This document shows, piece by piece, positions 19,806 through 30,324 of a stretch of 64,000 nucleotides of DNA (positions within the stretch are counted from its first letter, which is position 1; each line of letters starts with the position of its first letter). Source of the stretch: Nematopogon swammerdamellus. Lineage: Eukaryota; Arthropoda; Insecta; Lepidoptera; Adelidae. Made by a program: the position numbers and the translations under genes. Below the pieces are notes generated by a model. The model did no database searches and was not told the origin of the DNA. It worked only from the letters and a program-made list of their open reading frames with translations. Location of the stretch: positions 1,668,397-1,732,396 of the forward strand of contig OX336339.1 in assembly GCA_946902875.1 (NCBI GenBank). Direction: 5' to 3'.

Positions 19806-20012
19806 CTGTAGGATAAACGTATAACTGTAGGTTGTAGTTGATATAGTCAACCGAGCCAGTTTCCCGACTAAGTGCGAGTCCAACTCGCACACCGAGTGGC
19901 ATGAGCTTTCACCTCCTCGATCTCGACTCGGTGTAACTCACAGGACGATAGGTTGGAGTGGTACTTCATTACGTCACGTCTCTACAGGTAAAATTCCAAA
20001 GATATTGAGTCA

Positions 20013-20188
20013 GCCATGTCTGCATTCCTACACCATTAGGCTCCAACCTACCTGACTGGCGGAGGGGGGGGGGGGGGGGGGGTGGCAGGGGCGGGGCGGG
20101 GTAGGGGGAAGGGGCGAAGCCTCGGTGCCAGTGGAACCACGCTGGTGGGGCGCAGCACCCTGACCTAGCACTGGCTTCGCTATCCACA
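20013..20188 (-). repeat. Leader repeat and GC-rich block (right arm)
   Basis: 20013-20058 is the 46-bp leader repeat; 20059-20188 is the GC-rich block with a shorter homopolymer run than the left arm. Confidence 0.8.
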
Positions 20189-20239
20189 GTTTGAAAAACA
20201 CTGTCCTAATACATTTCCGCACCACCACTCATAAGTTGG

Positions 20240-20656
20240 GTGGGTTCGCTTGCGCAAGACTCACCGCTGCTTAATTCACCACCTACATCTCCACCAACGA
20301 TATATCCAACGCGATACTCACCCACCTACGGCTCACCTACGTATACCCTGATGAATTATTCACCATCGCCACCTCTACCAGCGACATCTCCACCGCGATA
20401 CTCATCTGCATACTATTCGCCTACACATCAACAGCAGCCGCCATCACCGCTGACATCGCACAAGCAAGATCCAACATCAAACGTGTGCACATTGCAATCT
20501 TCAGATTGGATCACTCAGCAGCATCAATCGCCAACGTTAGGCATTGTGCAGCAGACCCCAGAGCTAAACCAATATGAGCGAAGGATAATCTCCGCTATAG
20601 CCAATATCGTTACGCAAATTTTAGATGCGCAGCAAAATGTTATACAAATAGATTAA
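20240..20656 (+). CDS. Proline/serine/tyrosine-rich ORF (right arm)
   Basis: Mirror of 11025-11441. On this strand the frame is open from about 20210, has no ATG, stops at 20654-20656, and is followed by AATAAA at 20692-20697. Shortly downstream (20797-20868) lies the orphan 5' end of a KLYRV-type gene. Confidence 0.5.
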   Translation: MGSLAQDSPLLNSPPTSPPTIYPTRYSPTYGSPTYTLMNYSPSPPLPATSPPRYSSAYYSPTHQQQPPSPLTSHKQDPTSNVCTLQSSDWITQQHQSPTLGIVQQTPELNQYERRIISAIANIVTQILDAQQNVIQID

Positions 20657-20796
20657 GAGTATAAGATTTCCACTTTGTACGTAAATTAAATAATAAAATA
20701 TGTCATGAAAAATTAAAATATTCTGACAACATCCAATACAATTTTTTCTCAGAGGTAATGGGCCATCATACATATCACCATTAACCAGCGCGACAG

Positions 20797-20868
20797 CAAG
20801 CTGATTTCTAACCTATATACCACGCCATCATCATCATCTTTAAAACAACCATCATAGACCTGACCAAG
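20797..20868 (+). pseudogene. Duplicated 5' end of the KLYRV gene (right arm)
   Basis: Mirror of 10813-10884; the start codon position reads ATA (20854-20856), followed by gacctgaccaag as in the intact gene start. Confidence 0.7.
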
Positions 20869-21081
20869 AAATAAATATTTGCTGACGAAACTTAGGTTGC
20901 CCCATTTATGTAAATAATGGGTTTAAGTGACTTTTCTAAAACATATATCATGTACACTTTAGTATTAAGATTTGTGAAAATAAATAAACATTTCTGCTAA
21001 CTTTTGTTTCATTTATGGGTGTGGGTGGGTTGAAATAAATGTATTCACTGTTTAAATGTAAAAATATTTATTGAAAATTAA

Positions 21082-21576
21082 TCATTTCAAGTTAAAGGCT
21101 CCATCGTCTGATGGCGCATACAAGTATGGCGAATAGCTCGGAATGTCGATCTCGTCCAATCCTTTTGCTTTGACTGTGGCGAAGTCAGCTCCCTTCATTA
21201 TGTAGACGAAAGCGCAGCGGTCTAGCCTCGTGTGCTCCTCCCACGGTGTGTCTTCCGGTCGCCACTGGTTGAGTGTTCCTCCGCAGTAAAAGCACGCCAC
21301 TTTGTCACCAAAACCAGTGTAGAAAAACCCAGCCTTAACCATTTCTTCAGGCTTCTGCCGGAGGGCGCGTGGCTAATCGTTGAATGTTTGAAGACGTGCC
21401 GACTCGGACGAATAGCGCTCGTGCCTCGGCCCCGAGGTGTGCACGTGGATAGTCGTTAGCGACATTGTAGCGGTGGGCGCAGGCGTGCAGCTCGGCGTAA
21501 TGTTGGCGGCTGACTGTTCATCGTTGTCGACTGCGGTCACAGTGAGCGTGTCGGAATTTTTAAATGCACCAGCCAA
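21082..21576 (-). pseudogene. IAP-like BIR-domain gene, broken (right arm)
   Basis: Mirror of 10105-10599, with the same TAG (cta on plus at 21373-21375). The BIR Cys/His ligands are intact, as in the left arm. Two identical broken copies show the duplication is younger than the mutation, or that conversion has homogenised the arms. Confidence 0.88.
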
Positions 21577-21840
21577 ACTTCCCCGCCGCCAAAGCCCGAC
21601 GGCGACGGCGCCATGTCTGCATTCCTACACCATTAGGCTCCAACCTACCTGACTGACGATGCCTTAGTCATGCTGAGTATGAATACATTTCACAGAACAA
21701 TTGTTAATGTTATATTTCTATTCAATGCGTAAGCGGAGTCAGTCGTTCCTACAGGTTGCTACAGGTTTAAACCTGCCTCCCGACAATAGAGGTGAATCAA
21801 CTACCCCTTATCAGGTAGACAATACGCACCACTCTTAGTT

Positions 21841-22261
21841 TATCTACCTCTATTTACCTGCGCTCGGTCGGCAGGGGTACTGTGGAGGGGTGAAGGCTGG
21901 GGCGAAGGGTGTGGCAGGGGCGGGGCGGGGTAGGGGGCAGGGGCGAAGCCTCGGTGCATGTGGAACCATGCTGGTGGGGTGCAGCACCCTGGAGCTGAAC
22001 CATGACTCCGAAGGCCTACGTACGCCTCAAATGGATGGGGCGCAGCACCCTGACCTAGCACCCTGGACCTGAACCCTGAATCTGGAACCCTGAATCCTGA
22101 ATCCTAAGGCCTGAATCCTGAATCCGAAGGTCTGAACCCTGACTCCGAAGGCCTACGTACACACCAAATTGATGGGGCGCAGCACCCTGACCTGACACCC
22201 TGGAGCTGAACCCTGACTCCGAAGCCCTACGTACACCCCAAATTAGGCCACGCCCCCCGAT
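21841..22261. repeat. GC-rich imperfect direct repeats (outer right arm)
   Basis: Mirror of 9420-9840. Confidence 0.8.
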
Positions 22262-22323
22262 TCCCGGGACTTAGAAAATTTTGAAGTTTGAAAGTGGCGT
22301 CGTAGCGGCATAGCTCACCTACT

Positions 22324-22400
22324 GACATGCACGGGGGGAAATGCAGTGGGGCTATTCTTTTCAAGTACCAACACCACATGGTGCTGGTACTTGAAAAATC
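22324..22400 (+). repeat. Right target duplication and 3' part of family C
   Basis: gacatg at 22324-22329 is the right copy of the target duplication. It continues cacggggggaaatgcagtggggctattctttt, the missing half of the family C copy cut at 9357. 22362-22398 (tcaagtaccaacaccacatgg...tacttga) is an imperfect hairpin at the family's end. Confidence 0.88.
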
Positions 22401-22519
22401 GATGACGTATTATAATGACGGCACCAACCAAAGCTAATACCCGACGAGTAGTACCGTGTGGGTACTTAAAAAGAATAGCCCCACTGCATCTCTCCCCGTC
22501 GTCGCATGTCTTAAAAGTC

Positions 22520-22815
22520 GACTAACTGTTGGAGGCTGACCGTGGTTCGGATACCACGTTAAACTGTAGGTCCCTTCCCTTCTTACCTTACTAGGTGGTA
22601 GGGTTTATCCCGGCCGGGTTGGTACCACCGCACTGAGTGAAACGTCGGTCGAAACGGCTATGTAAATAGTTCGTGTTTTCCGTCCAGTTCAGTGTAGCCG
22701 GCGCGAAATGAAGGGAAGCACTGACATGGCACCTAGTTCACCCGGTGTTATGGGCTGACATCACGGATGTTGTAGGTGATGTAGCCGACCGTGTCAAGTT
22801 TCCATAAAAAAAAAA
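22520..22815 (+). repeat. SINE family A, 5'-truncated
   Basis: Starts at ctgttggaggctgaccgtggttcgg (B-box region), runs through the whole tail and ends in a long A run. Confidence 0.8.
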
Positions 22816-23392
22816 AATAAAAAAAAAGAGTAGTGAGAAAGAATACTAGATGGAAAAGAAAATTTTCATGCAAAATTTATACGTTTTTTTTAGCTCAGCG
22901 ATCAAAATCTAAACGTAAATGAAACCAGATGAACTTGGCAAATCCGAATGTAGGAAATAAGTAATCTACATAACAGGCGACATTTTATAATAAATGCAAA
23001 TAAGATTAAAGCTATTTCGAAAAATTGAAACGAGAAGCAAAACGACGGAGTGACAACCGGCATAATTCAAAACGAAATAAGAACACGAAATAACAGAATC
23101 GAAAGAAACATTTGAAAGATGCGAACCGACATAATAAGATAGAGAATCTTGAAATAGTTCCAAAGGTTGAGTAGAAGCTCGCGGAAAATGGGTCAGAGTG
23201 CGACCGGAGACGCCTATACGACGCTTTAAGGCGCCTGTAGTAACGCCAACGGCGCGGCGCAGCGCGTAGCAGTTTTCGGTTTTTTTTTTCATAAATGGCG
23301 ATCCTTCGCATTAGAACTATGAAAAGCGTGTGATCGATAGATATAACAAATGGCGTCATTTTGTTATAAACATTCAATTCAAATTATCAAGT
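22816..23392. other. Unassigned sequence
   Basis: No recognisable repeat. Open frames of 108 and 121 codons on the minus strand overlap each other, have no motifs I know, and look incidental. Confidence 0.5.
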
Positions 23393-23742
23393 GCGAGTCG
23401 AACTCGCGCACCAAGGTTTCCGAATCGCCATGTCATGGTCAGCGCCACTCACGCCATCTATGGCGTATTTATGAAATGCTTCATATTAGAGTTAAAATAC
23501 TTCGTACTCTTTTCGGTAGATGGCGCGCATACACTTTTTAGTTTCTTCTATGGTAACCCGCGTAAATTGTTTACTTTTTCTTATTTGTTGTTACATCGGC
23601 CTAACACATATTCTGTGAAAATTTCAACGGGCTACCTGTTACGATTCAAGAGATACAGCGCTCGGACAGACAGACGGACAGACAGACAGATAGAGGGCGT
23701 CGGCTTAGTAATATGGTTCCGTACCGGATACGGTACGCCAAA
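23393..23742 (-). repeat. Family B element
   Basis: Minus-strand copy from gtgcgagtcgaactcgcgcacc to a gacagacggacagacagac run and ggttccgtaccggatacgg. The 157-codon plus-strand frame across 23330-23803 reads through this repeat and is not a gene. Confidence 0.8.
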
Positions 23743-24118
23743 AATCGACATTTGGTTACCGTATAGTTTTTATAGAAATTTTGCAGTAGTTTTTAGCTTT
23801 TAGATTGGTCTAGTTATCACGGGTTACTTCTTCAAAAATCTACATGTGACGTTACTAAGCGCCTTAAGCCGCTAATCACATCCATCCGTCCGTCCGTCCG
23901 TCCGCTCGCCTCTCTTCTCGCTCTGTAGCGACGACGTGTTGTCACTGTCGTATTTATTTAAGGATTTCTTCGGGAACTTTTCGGACATTGACCCTTGAAT
24001 GAATTCTATAGCTGTTATTCGGGTGGCACTTATCATATTCAGGTAGCGGAAGCGACACACCGCTCGACTGGAGTTTCAGAGTGCTTAATGCTTCCGCCCT
24101 GAGGGATTATTCTTATTT
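23743..24118. other. Unassigned sequence
   Basis: Contains a short (cgtc)n run (tccgtccgtccgtccg near 23885); otherwise nothing recognisable. Confidence 0.5.
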
Positions 24119-24727
24119 TTAGGTTTCCGTATCCCGTACGGAAGCCTGTCTGTCTGTCCTACTGCTGTATCTTTGGAACCGTAATAGCTAGCCGGTTGAA
24201 ATTTTCATATAATAAGTATGTGTTATTATGGCGGATATAAAAAAAAATAATATAAAATAGAACAGTAAAAGTAAAAAAATAAGGGGGGAGGCATACAAAT
24301 ATCTTAATTTTCAAACCTACTGAATTATCCAAACATACAACAACAAACGAAAAAAAAGTATGAACGTTCACTCTAAAATAAAATAACAAATAATAGAAAC
24401 CGGCCAAGTGCGAGTCGAACTCGCGCACCGAGGGTTCCGTATCGCCATGTCATGGTCAGCGGCATTCACGCCATCTATGGCGTGTTTATGAAATACTTCA
24501 TATTAGTTAAAATTCATGATAAGTTAAAATGCTTCATACTCTTTTCGGTAGATGGCGCGCATACACTTTTTAGTGTCTTATGGGAACCCCCGTGAATTTG
24601 TTACTTTTTCTTATTTTTATTATTTGTTGTTATATCGGCAATAATAACACAATTCTGTGAAAATTTCAACGGGCTGCCTATTACGGGTCAAGAGATACAG
24701 CCCTCGGACAGACAGACAGACGGACGA

Positions 24728-24761
<34 letters not shown>

Positions 24762-24808
24762 GGCGTAGGCTTAGTAATAGGGTCCCGTACCGGATACGGA
24801 ACCCTAAA
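24119..24808. repeat. Two family B elements in opposite orientation
   Basis: 24119 to about 24395 is a plus-strand member of the aggtttccgta subfamily. 24400-24808 is a minus-strand member of the agggttccgta subfamily with a long (gaca)n run at about 24708-24762. They face tail to tail. A further short family B end (gcgcgagtccgactcgcacttggccgg) follows at about 24848-24880. Confidence 0.8.
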
Positions 24809-24880
24809 AACCGACCATTTACGTGTGGTGGTACGGACGGAAGCTTGGGTGCGCGAGTCCGACTCGCACTTGGCCGGTTG

Positions 24881-25508
24881 CCGCATTTGTTTGTTCACGA
24901 ATGGCATTACCTTGGTCTAGCTCGAGTCTACTTTTTGCCAATATCCTGTGATAAGATTTGTATATAATAAATACTAGTTCTAGTTTGTTGAAGGTCGACC
25001 GACTTTTGGATCATCGCCATTAAAAAATAAAACTGCTAAAAACTGTTTTGACACCGGCGAAGTGTTCTCGTAAACGTTATCGACATTAGCACTAATCATT
25101 GACAACATTAGATTTCATGCGTGTTGGCTAAGGTACATCCCTTGGTCAGAGTAATTGTTAGTTAGTCAGTCAGTCTCAGAGAGGTGTCATGGCAGTCTTT
25201 CCTTTGGTCGTGCCGGCTACATTGACCTGGATGGAAAACATGTATAATTTTTATAGCCGTTTTCTTCGACCGACATTCGTTCAGTGTTCGTGTACCAATC
25301 AAGACGGGTTGATCCCTTCCAGCTAAATGTGTACATAAAGGGATGAAACTACAGTTTCAAGTGGAATCCGAACCACAGCCAGCCGAACCATGGTCGTACG
25401 GCTACCCATCCAAAGTCTGACCGCACCCTGGTAGAATATATAATTAGATGAAAGCGAAGCAGTGCGGTTACGGGACCCTCGGCACGTGAACATGGTTCAA
25501 TTGACCAC
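24881..25508. other. Mostly unassigned; worn family A fragment
   Basis: 25175-25440 keeps degraded pieces of family A (ggcagtctttcctttggtcgtgccggctacattgacc; aatccgaaccacagccagcc). The rest shows no gene. Confidence 0.5.
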
Positions 25509-26215
25509 TTTTTCGCAAGTGACTTCGCAAAATCAATAGACTTTAGTGCTGTGCACGTATTGTCAGTCTCTCAAAAGTATAACGACGAAAGCGCCGCTCC
25601 GAGAACAACGAATTAAATTATCGGGAAGTGGCATACAAAGCACCGAATTGAGGCGCGCTATTGGTGAGCATTCAGCACCCTCTCCAATCGTTGTCTCTCC
25701 TTTATACGTATCAAATTGCCATTTAACCGTCTTACTCTATCGACGTTCACAGAGCGGAAACGTAACGTTTTGTATGAGGCGCTCGCGCACTTACGCTGTT
25801 TTAAATATTGGCAATATATAGAAGAACTGCAATCGCACCTTTCTACCGGTAAAATGTATGACGAGGGCCCGTCCAGAAAGTAGAATGTCGTTGTCCGAGA
25901 GCGATTTTATTGCGTTTCGCTTTCGAGACATTGTTGTAAGGCATTGGCAAAGGGCAATTTCAAATGAGATAGACAAGGAGAGGACGTACGGTTTTTCGCA
26001 AGTGACTTCGCAAAATGAACAGACATTAGTGTCTATGCACGTGTTGTATGCAGTCTCCCAAAAACATAATGTCGAATGCGCCGCTCCGAAAAGCCAGTTT
26101 TTTGCTTTTCGCTTATGAAACATTGTTGTATAGCATTGGAAAAGGGCAAACTCAAATGGGATAAACAAGAACAGCATGTACGATTTTCCCAAGTGACTTT
26201 CAAATAATATGAACA
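25509..26215. repeat. Diverged direct repeats (tttttcgcaagtgacttcgc unit)
   Basis: tttttcgcaagtgacttcgcaaaat followed by agac(a/t)ttagtg and gcgccgctccga occurs at about 25509-25615 and 25990-26095. A linked unit (gcgtttcgctttcgagacattgttgtaaggcattgg) occurs at about 25915-25975 and 26102-26160, and a third worn start (gattttcccaagtgacttt) at about 26180. The frames over it are repeat-derived. Confidence 0.7.
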
Positions 26216-26229
26216 GACTAGATGTGTCC

Positions 26230-26545
26230 CAGACCCGGTGTGGGACCGGTACTTAAAAAGAATAGCCCCACTGCATCTCTCCCCGTGCATGTCGTAAGAG
26301 GCGACTAAGGGATAAGGACAAGATACTGCGCTAAAGGGCGACAGGTTAGCCACTTCTCACCTTGGCGCAGTCCTTCCACCTAGTCATGCAGCAGGTGGGT
26401 TCTTCGTGCCTTACTTGCTGCTTGATAGTTGTCTTGTCCGTATACTGTGCTAAACGTGGTGGTCGGTGTTGTGCTGTAATTTGCCAGAGTCCTTATAGCA
26501 CAACACCGATTACTCTGTTTACCCTGATTGTCGGGATACAGCGTG
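26230..26545 (-). repeat. Family C repeat
   Basis: Minus-strand copy from ggtgtgggaccggtacttaaaaagaatagcc to attgtcgggatacagcgtgtg and a tatgtatg run. Confidence 0.8.
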
Positions 26546-26865
26546 TGTTATGTATGTATGTATGTAGATGGCAACAAACATAAACGGCGAAGGGCCAACA
26601 GTGTAGGAAGTTCAGGATCGCGTCGGCGCAGTGTCACGGACTCGTCTGGGTGTATTTTTACCTCGTACCTGCCGCCGTGCGCCGGCGCAGCCGCCGAAAT
26701 AGACGCCCCGGAAATACTCGACAGAAAGAAAGAACGGCCGGCGCGCCGTGCGATTGGGCGGAAATACTCTACAGTGAGCTGTGTAGCTTCTCTATATTCG
26801 GTTACAGTCTTAACTGATGACTCTTACAGATTCTCGAAATTAATTAACGCCGACGAATTCCATTT
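26546..26865. other. Unassigned sequence
   Basis: GC-rich in the middle (ccgccgtgcgccggcgcagccgccg near 26670-26695). One open frame of about 123 codons has no recognisable motif and ends in adjoining repeat sequence. Confidence 0.4.
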
Positions 26866-27290
26866 TTTACGTTTCCGTATCCCGTACGGAAGCCTATAAC
26901 TAAGCCTACGGCCGTCTGCCCTACTGCTGTATTTTTGGAACCGTAATAGGTAGCCGGTTGAAATTTTCACAGAATATAATATTATTATGGTGGATGTAAC
27001 AACAAATAATAAAATATAGAAAAGGTCCAAAATTAAGGGGGGCCCCCATACAAGAAACGTGTTTTTTTTATTTGTGGTGCGGAAACCTATGTGCGCGAGT
27101 TCGACTCGCACTTGGCCGGTTTTTTTATTGAAAGCGCCACAAATGGTTCCTAGCCACCCATAAGGTGTCTTAACGACGCCCATGGACATTGGGTCGTATG
27201 CGTGGGTTGCGAATTCCATACCGGCCTGACAGGTGCCCGCATTCACGCCCATGGGCGCCGCCAGGATTTCTTTCAGGGAGGTGCATCTAT
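26866..27290 (+). repeat. Family B (aggtttccgta subfamily) followed by family F
   Basis: 26866-27125 starts acgtttccgtatcccgtacggaagcct and ends cgagttcgactcgcacttggccggttttttt. 27126-27260 is a minus-strand family F piece (ccataaggtgtcttaacgacgcccatgg ... ccggcctgacaggtgcc). The 142-codon minus-strand frame here is repeat-derived. Confidence 0.75.
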
Positions 27291-27943
27291 GTTTTCTAGA
27301 TAAATGTATGTAATGTCAAATTCAAATCGCGTGCATTTGGAGAAAAATGATTCCATGGAGGACTCGTTTTTCGTCTCGTCTCCATTGTAAACTATTTACA
27401 CACTTTTTAACACAAGAATATTTACACGACTGTTCTGTTGGCTAGGCATCAGTAACTAAGTCAACGAACATGCTGCATAATCCACTTAAAGTACATACAG
27501 TGCGCGCCTTAAAACAATTAAGTAACTACGTAAAGATGCTAGCTGCATCCATCGATCAATCAAAGAGTAGATGAGGACACAGAATTCATTGACGCCTAGG
27601 TACAATGTTTATTCAAACAGTAATAAAAACAGTTTTATTTTTTTTCTTGTATGTTCTTTCCTGACAGGGGGGTGCAAGCGCACCCCCTTGCACCCTGCTG
27701 CCGGCGCCCATGTCACGCCCCTCTTGAAGGCGGGCCCTTCAAGACGCACTTAAAAGGAAATAATATGGGCAGGGCGAGCGTTGCAGAGTTTACCGGCTCT
27801 GTTGAGGAAAGGTCTGCAGAATCGATTGGTACGCATCCGCGGTGAGTCGCGTGTTCTTCTATAGGAGTGGCCAGATTCTTCACGCGTTACAAAAGGCAAG
27901 TTTAATGCCTTGCGGCATTTGTTACGCATTAACTTTTGGGATT
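27291..27943. other. Unassigned sequence
   Basis: No supported gene. 27660-27750 has a C-rich stretch (ggggggtgcaagcgcacccccttgcaccc) that forms an imperfect hairpin. Confidence 0.45.
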
Positions 27944-28270
27944 AAGTACCAGCACCGTGTGGTGCTGGTACTTAAAAAGAATAGCCCCACTGCATCTCTC
28001 CCCGTGCATATCGTAAAAGGCGACGAAGGGATAAGGACAATATATCGTGATAAAGGGCGACGGGTTCGCCACCTCTCACCTTGGCACGGTACTTCCACCG
28101 AGTCATGCAGCAGGTGGGTCTTCGTGCCTTACTTGCTGCTTGATCGATTTAATCTTGTTCGAATACTTTGCGAAACGTGGCAGTCGGTGTTGTGCTGTAA
28201 TTTACTAGAGTACTTGCAGCACAACACCGATTACTCTGCTTACCCCGATTGTCGGGATACAGCGTGGGTG
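27944..28270 (-). repeat. Family C repeat with terminal hairpin
   Basis: Begins taagtaccagcaccgtgtggtgctggtactta, a 14-base-pair hairpin, then gaatagccccactgcatctctcc and the full family body to attgtcgggatacagcgtg. Confidence 0.85.
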
Positions 28271-28345
28271 ATATGATAACCTTTGGGATGTGGAAAACGC
28301 GTAGGGGCGGACAATGTAGTAAAAAGGAAACATAACATAACATAA

Positions 28346-29116
28346 TCAATTCAAGGCAACCTCGACCGCATCGTGCAATGGACCAAGGATTGGCTTCTTA
28401 CACTAAACGCAGCGAAATGCACCGTACTGCATATAGGTCCCAAGAATCCGCGTCACAAATACACGATCGAGGGAATCCTTGTACATCCAGTCAACGCACA
28501 GAAAGATCTCGGAGTAACTGTGTCACATGACCTGAAATGGGAACCACATATAGTAGAAGTTGTAAAAAGAGCAAACTCACTTCTTTACATGATCAGAAAA
28601 GCTTTCTCCTACATAAATCCAGACTTGTTCATCAAACTCTACAAAACGTATGTCCGTCCTCTCCTTGAATACTCTTACCAAGTGTGGAACCCTTACTTCA
28701 TCAAGGACATTGAACTTCTGGAGAGAGTGCAGAGGCGGGCAACCAAGATGGTTCCATCCCTGAGGAACAAGTCTTACGAAAGCCGCTTGGACGCACTTGG
28801 TATTACTACACTAGAGCAAAGAAGACAAAGAGGGGACCTCATCGAAACATTCAAAATTTTCAATGGTCATTACGATGTAGCCAACCTTAACTCAATGTAC
28901 ACAATGAACACTAACGAGGGACTCCGTGGTCATTCTTTAAAATTAAACCGAAACACTTCCAACTCCAACCCAAGAAAGTACTTTCTAACTAACCGAGTAG
29001 TGGACTCTTGGAACAAGCTACCACAAGAAGTGATAAGTGCTATCTCAGTGAATGGTTTTAAAAATCTACTTGACAAACATTTGCTAAATATAAACAAAAA
29101 TAAAAACAAACACTAA
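28346..29116 (+). pseudogene. 5'-truncated LINE reverse transcriptase
   Basis: An intact frame of about 256 codons with no initiator. It reads from the end of the reverse-transcriptase palm/thumb into the C-terminal tail of a CR1/Jockey-type non-LTR element: VQWTKDWLLTLNAAKC (thumb), KDLGVTVSHDLKWEPHI, then LLEYSYQVWNP, LLERVQRRATKMVP and TTLEQRRQRGDLIETFKI. The catalytic YxDD motif lies upstream and is missing, so it is a dead-on-arrival 5'-truncated copy, as is common for LINEs. The lack of stops suggests a fairly young insertion. An A-rich 3' end and ataataataa repeats follow (29117-29280). Confidence 0.9.
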
Positions 29117-29361
29117 TAATATAATAAAAAAAAATTAATAATAAAAAAGTAAAAAAAAAAACAATAAAAAAAATATAAATAAGATCTATTATAAAACAGT
29201 GCACTCAACACGTGAAGTACACGCATCAGCTGCAAGCTGCTAGTGTATATAAATAAATAATAATAATAATAATAATAACGCTGCTATGTCATCGGCGGCC
29301 TGAGCTATGAGCAAAAAGGTAAAACGCTAAACAGGCGAAGCGGAGCGGCGACAAGAAACAT

Positions 29362-29508
29362 TGAACCGACTTATAATATTTTGATCTTGAGTAGAGGGCA
29401 GTACAAAAGCACGTAAGGGTCCATCTACAGGTGTGTTTTTGTACCGCCTTCTACTCAAGATCAAAATATTATCATTTTATACTTTTTATTAGCGTTTGAA
29501 GTCGGTTC
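29362..29508. mobile_element. Small foldback element with aaccgactt ends
   Basis: tgaaccgact(t)ataatattttgatcttgagtag is mirrored by ctactcaagatcaaaatattat...gaagtcggttca. It shares terminal bases with the foldbacks at 30801-31147 and 50767-50940. Confidence 0.75.
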
Positions 29509-29529
29509 ATTTTTTTTAACAGTTTTTTT

Positions 29530-29750
29530 TATTTCACTCTTTTTAGTAAGATATATTTTTCTATGGATAGCGCGACATGTGGCATCATTTCACCTACAAG
29601 TAAGTAGGTGTCTAACGATGCCCATGGACATTTTGTGATGTACGGGGATTGAGAATGCCATGCCGGCCTGCCAGGAGCCTTTTCACGCCCCTTCTGAGGG
29701 ACTTCATTCCACATTTTCCCGGTTCTGTGAATAAAAAACCTACAAAACCG
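29530..29750 (-). repeat. Family F repeat
   Basis: tatggatagcgcgacatgtggc ... ccatggacattttgtg ... atgccatgccggcctgccaggagcc ... ttccacattttcccggttctg. It looks like the 3' end of a retroelement; also at 6620-6787, 27126-27260 and 49958-50082. Confidence 0.7.
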
Positions 29751-29759
29751 GTTGGTTCG

Positions 29760-30320
29760 CAATATCACAATCGGTTGACGGGAAGTGGGTGATTGAAAAA
29801 TTCCTTAGTGTGAAAGTGTATGTATATCCCTAAATTTTCCACCCAATTTTATAATTTTTCATAAAACTTATGAAACGACCACCCACGAGATATAGCCTAC
29901 TCATGAAAAAAAGAATCATTAAAATCGGCTGAGAATTGGCGGAGAAATCGAGTAAAATACACACAAAAAAAAAACATAAGTACAGACGAATTGAGAATCT
30001 ACTCCTTTTTTTGGAAGTCGGTTGAAAATGATTAGATTTATTTACTACTAAATATATTTACCAATGCCATTCACACCAGCTGTCACTGCTACTGGCTACA
30101 CACCTCTGATGCCAGGTTGATGTTTGCGTAATATAAATACTTGGAATACCGTACAATGTTTGGCATCCGTCCATTTTCGCGTTCGTTTGACCAGATCGAC
30201 TCGCTCTTAAAAATCGTGATAAATTATGCACATTACTTTTTTTATTCGAGGTGCTTGGGATGACTCTCTATGTAAAACAGGAAAATTATTGCTCTACCTA
30301 GAACATCTTAATATCTCTTC
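29760..30320. other. Unassigned, LINE-tail-like
   Basis: Contains aaaatcggctgagaattggcggagaaatcgag...ggaagtcggttgaaaatg, similar to worn sequence at 32030-32130 and 32800-32945, suggesting retroelement tails. No coding frame. Confidence 0.4.
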
Positions 30321-30324
30321 TATA

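Larger units (their letters stand above)
9358..22323. mobile_element. Palindromic non-autonomous Polinton/Maverick-like element
   Basis: A 12,966-bp insertion beginning agtaggtgagctatgcc and ending ggcatagctcacctact, bounded by a 6-bp target duplication. The two halves are reverse complements over about 5.76 kb (paired positions sum to 31681 outside the poly-C tract at 11590-11625 and to 31688 inside it, a 7-base length difference). Polintons are known for 5'-AG termini, inverted terminal repeats and 6-bp duplications; those features match. What does not match is content: no protein-primed DNA polymerase B, retroviral-type integrase, protease, ATPase or capsid frame is visible. It is therefore either a deletion/inverted-duplication derivative of a Polinton or an unrelated foldback transposon with the same insertion signature. 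Host SINE fragments (families A and B) sit inside the arms, so the ancestor lived in this genome before taking its present form. Confidence 0.85.
16568..22323 (-). repeat. Right arm of the palindromic element
   Basis: Reverse complement of 9358-15121, with the same genes in reverse order and orientation. The inner end joins the spacer at gcact|atttgtcagttaattgg. Confidence 0.92.

Noticed and set aside
9358..22323. Assembly artefact (mirror-image misassembly) as the explanation for the palindrome
   Set aside because: A simple mirror artefact would also mirror the flanks. Here the flanks are the two different halves of one host repeat, joined by a clean 6-bp duplication. Collapse or forced identity of the arms is still possible and needs raw reads.
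22966..23377. Two overlapping minus-strand frames of 108 and 121 codons
   Set aside because: They overlap in different frames, lack motifs and have no polyadenylation or splice context that favours either.
23330..23803. 157-codon plus-strand open frame
   Set aside because: It reads through a minus-strand family B repeat including its GACA run; related frames appear wherever family B occurs.
24708..24765. CRISPR-like short repeat array
   Set aside because: It is a plain (GACA)n microsatellite with no unique spacers, and part of family B in a eukaryotic genome.
26824..27252. 142-codon minus-strand open frame
   Set aside because: It is made of family B and family F sequence with no independent coding signal.
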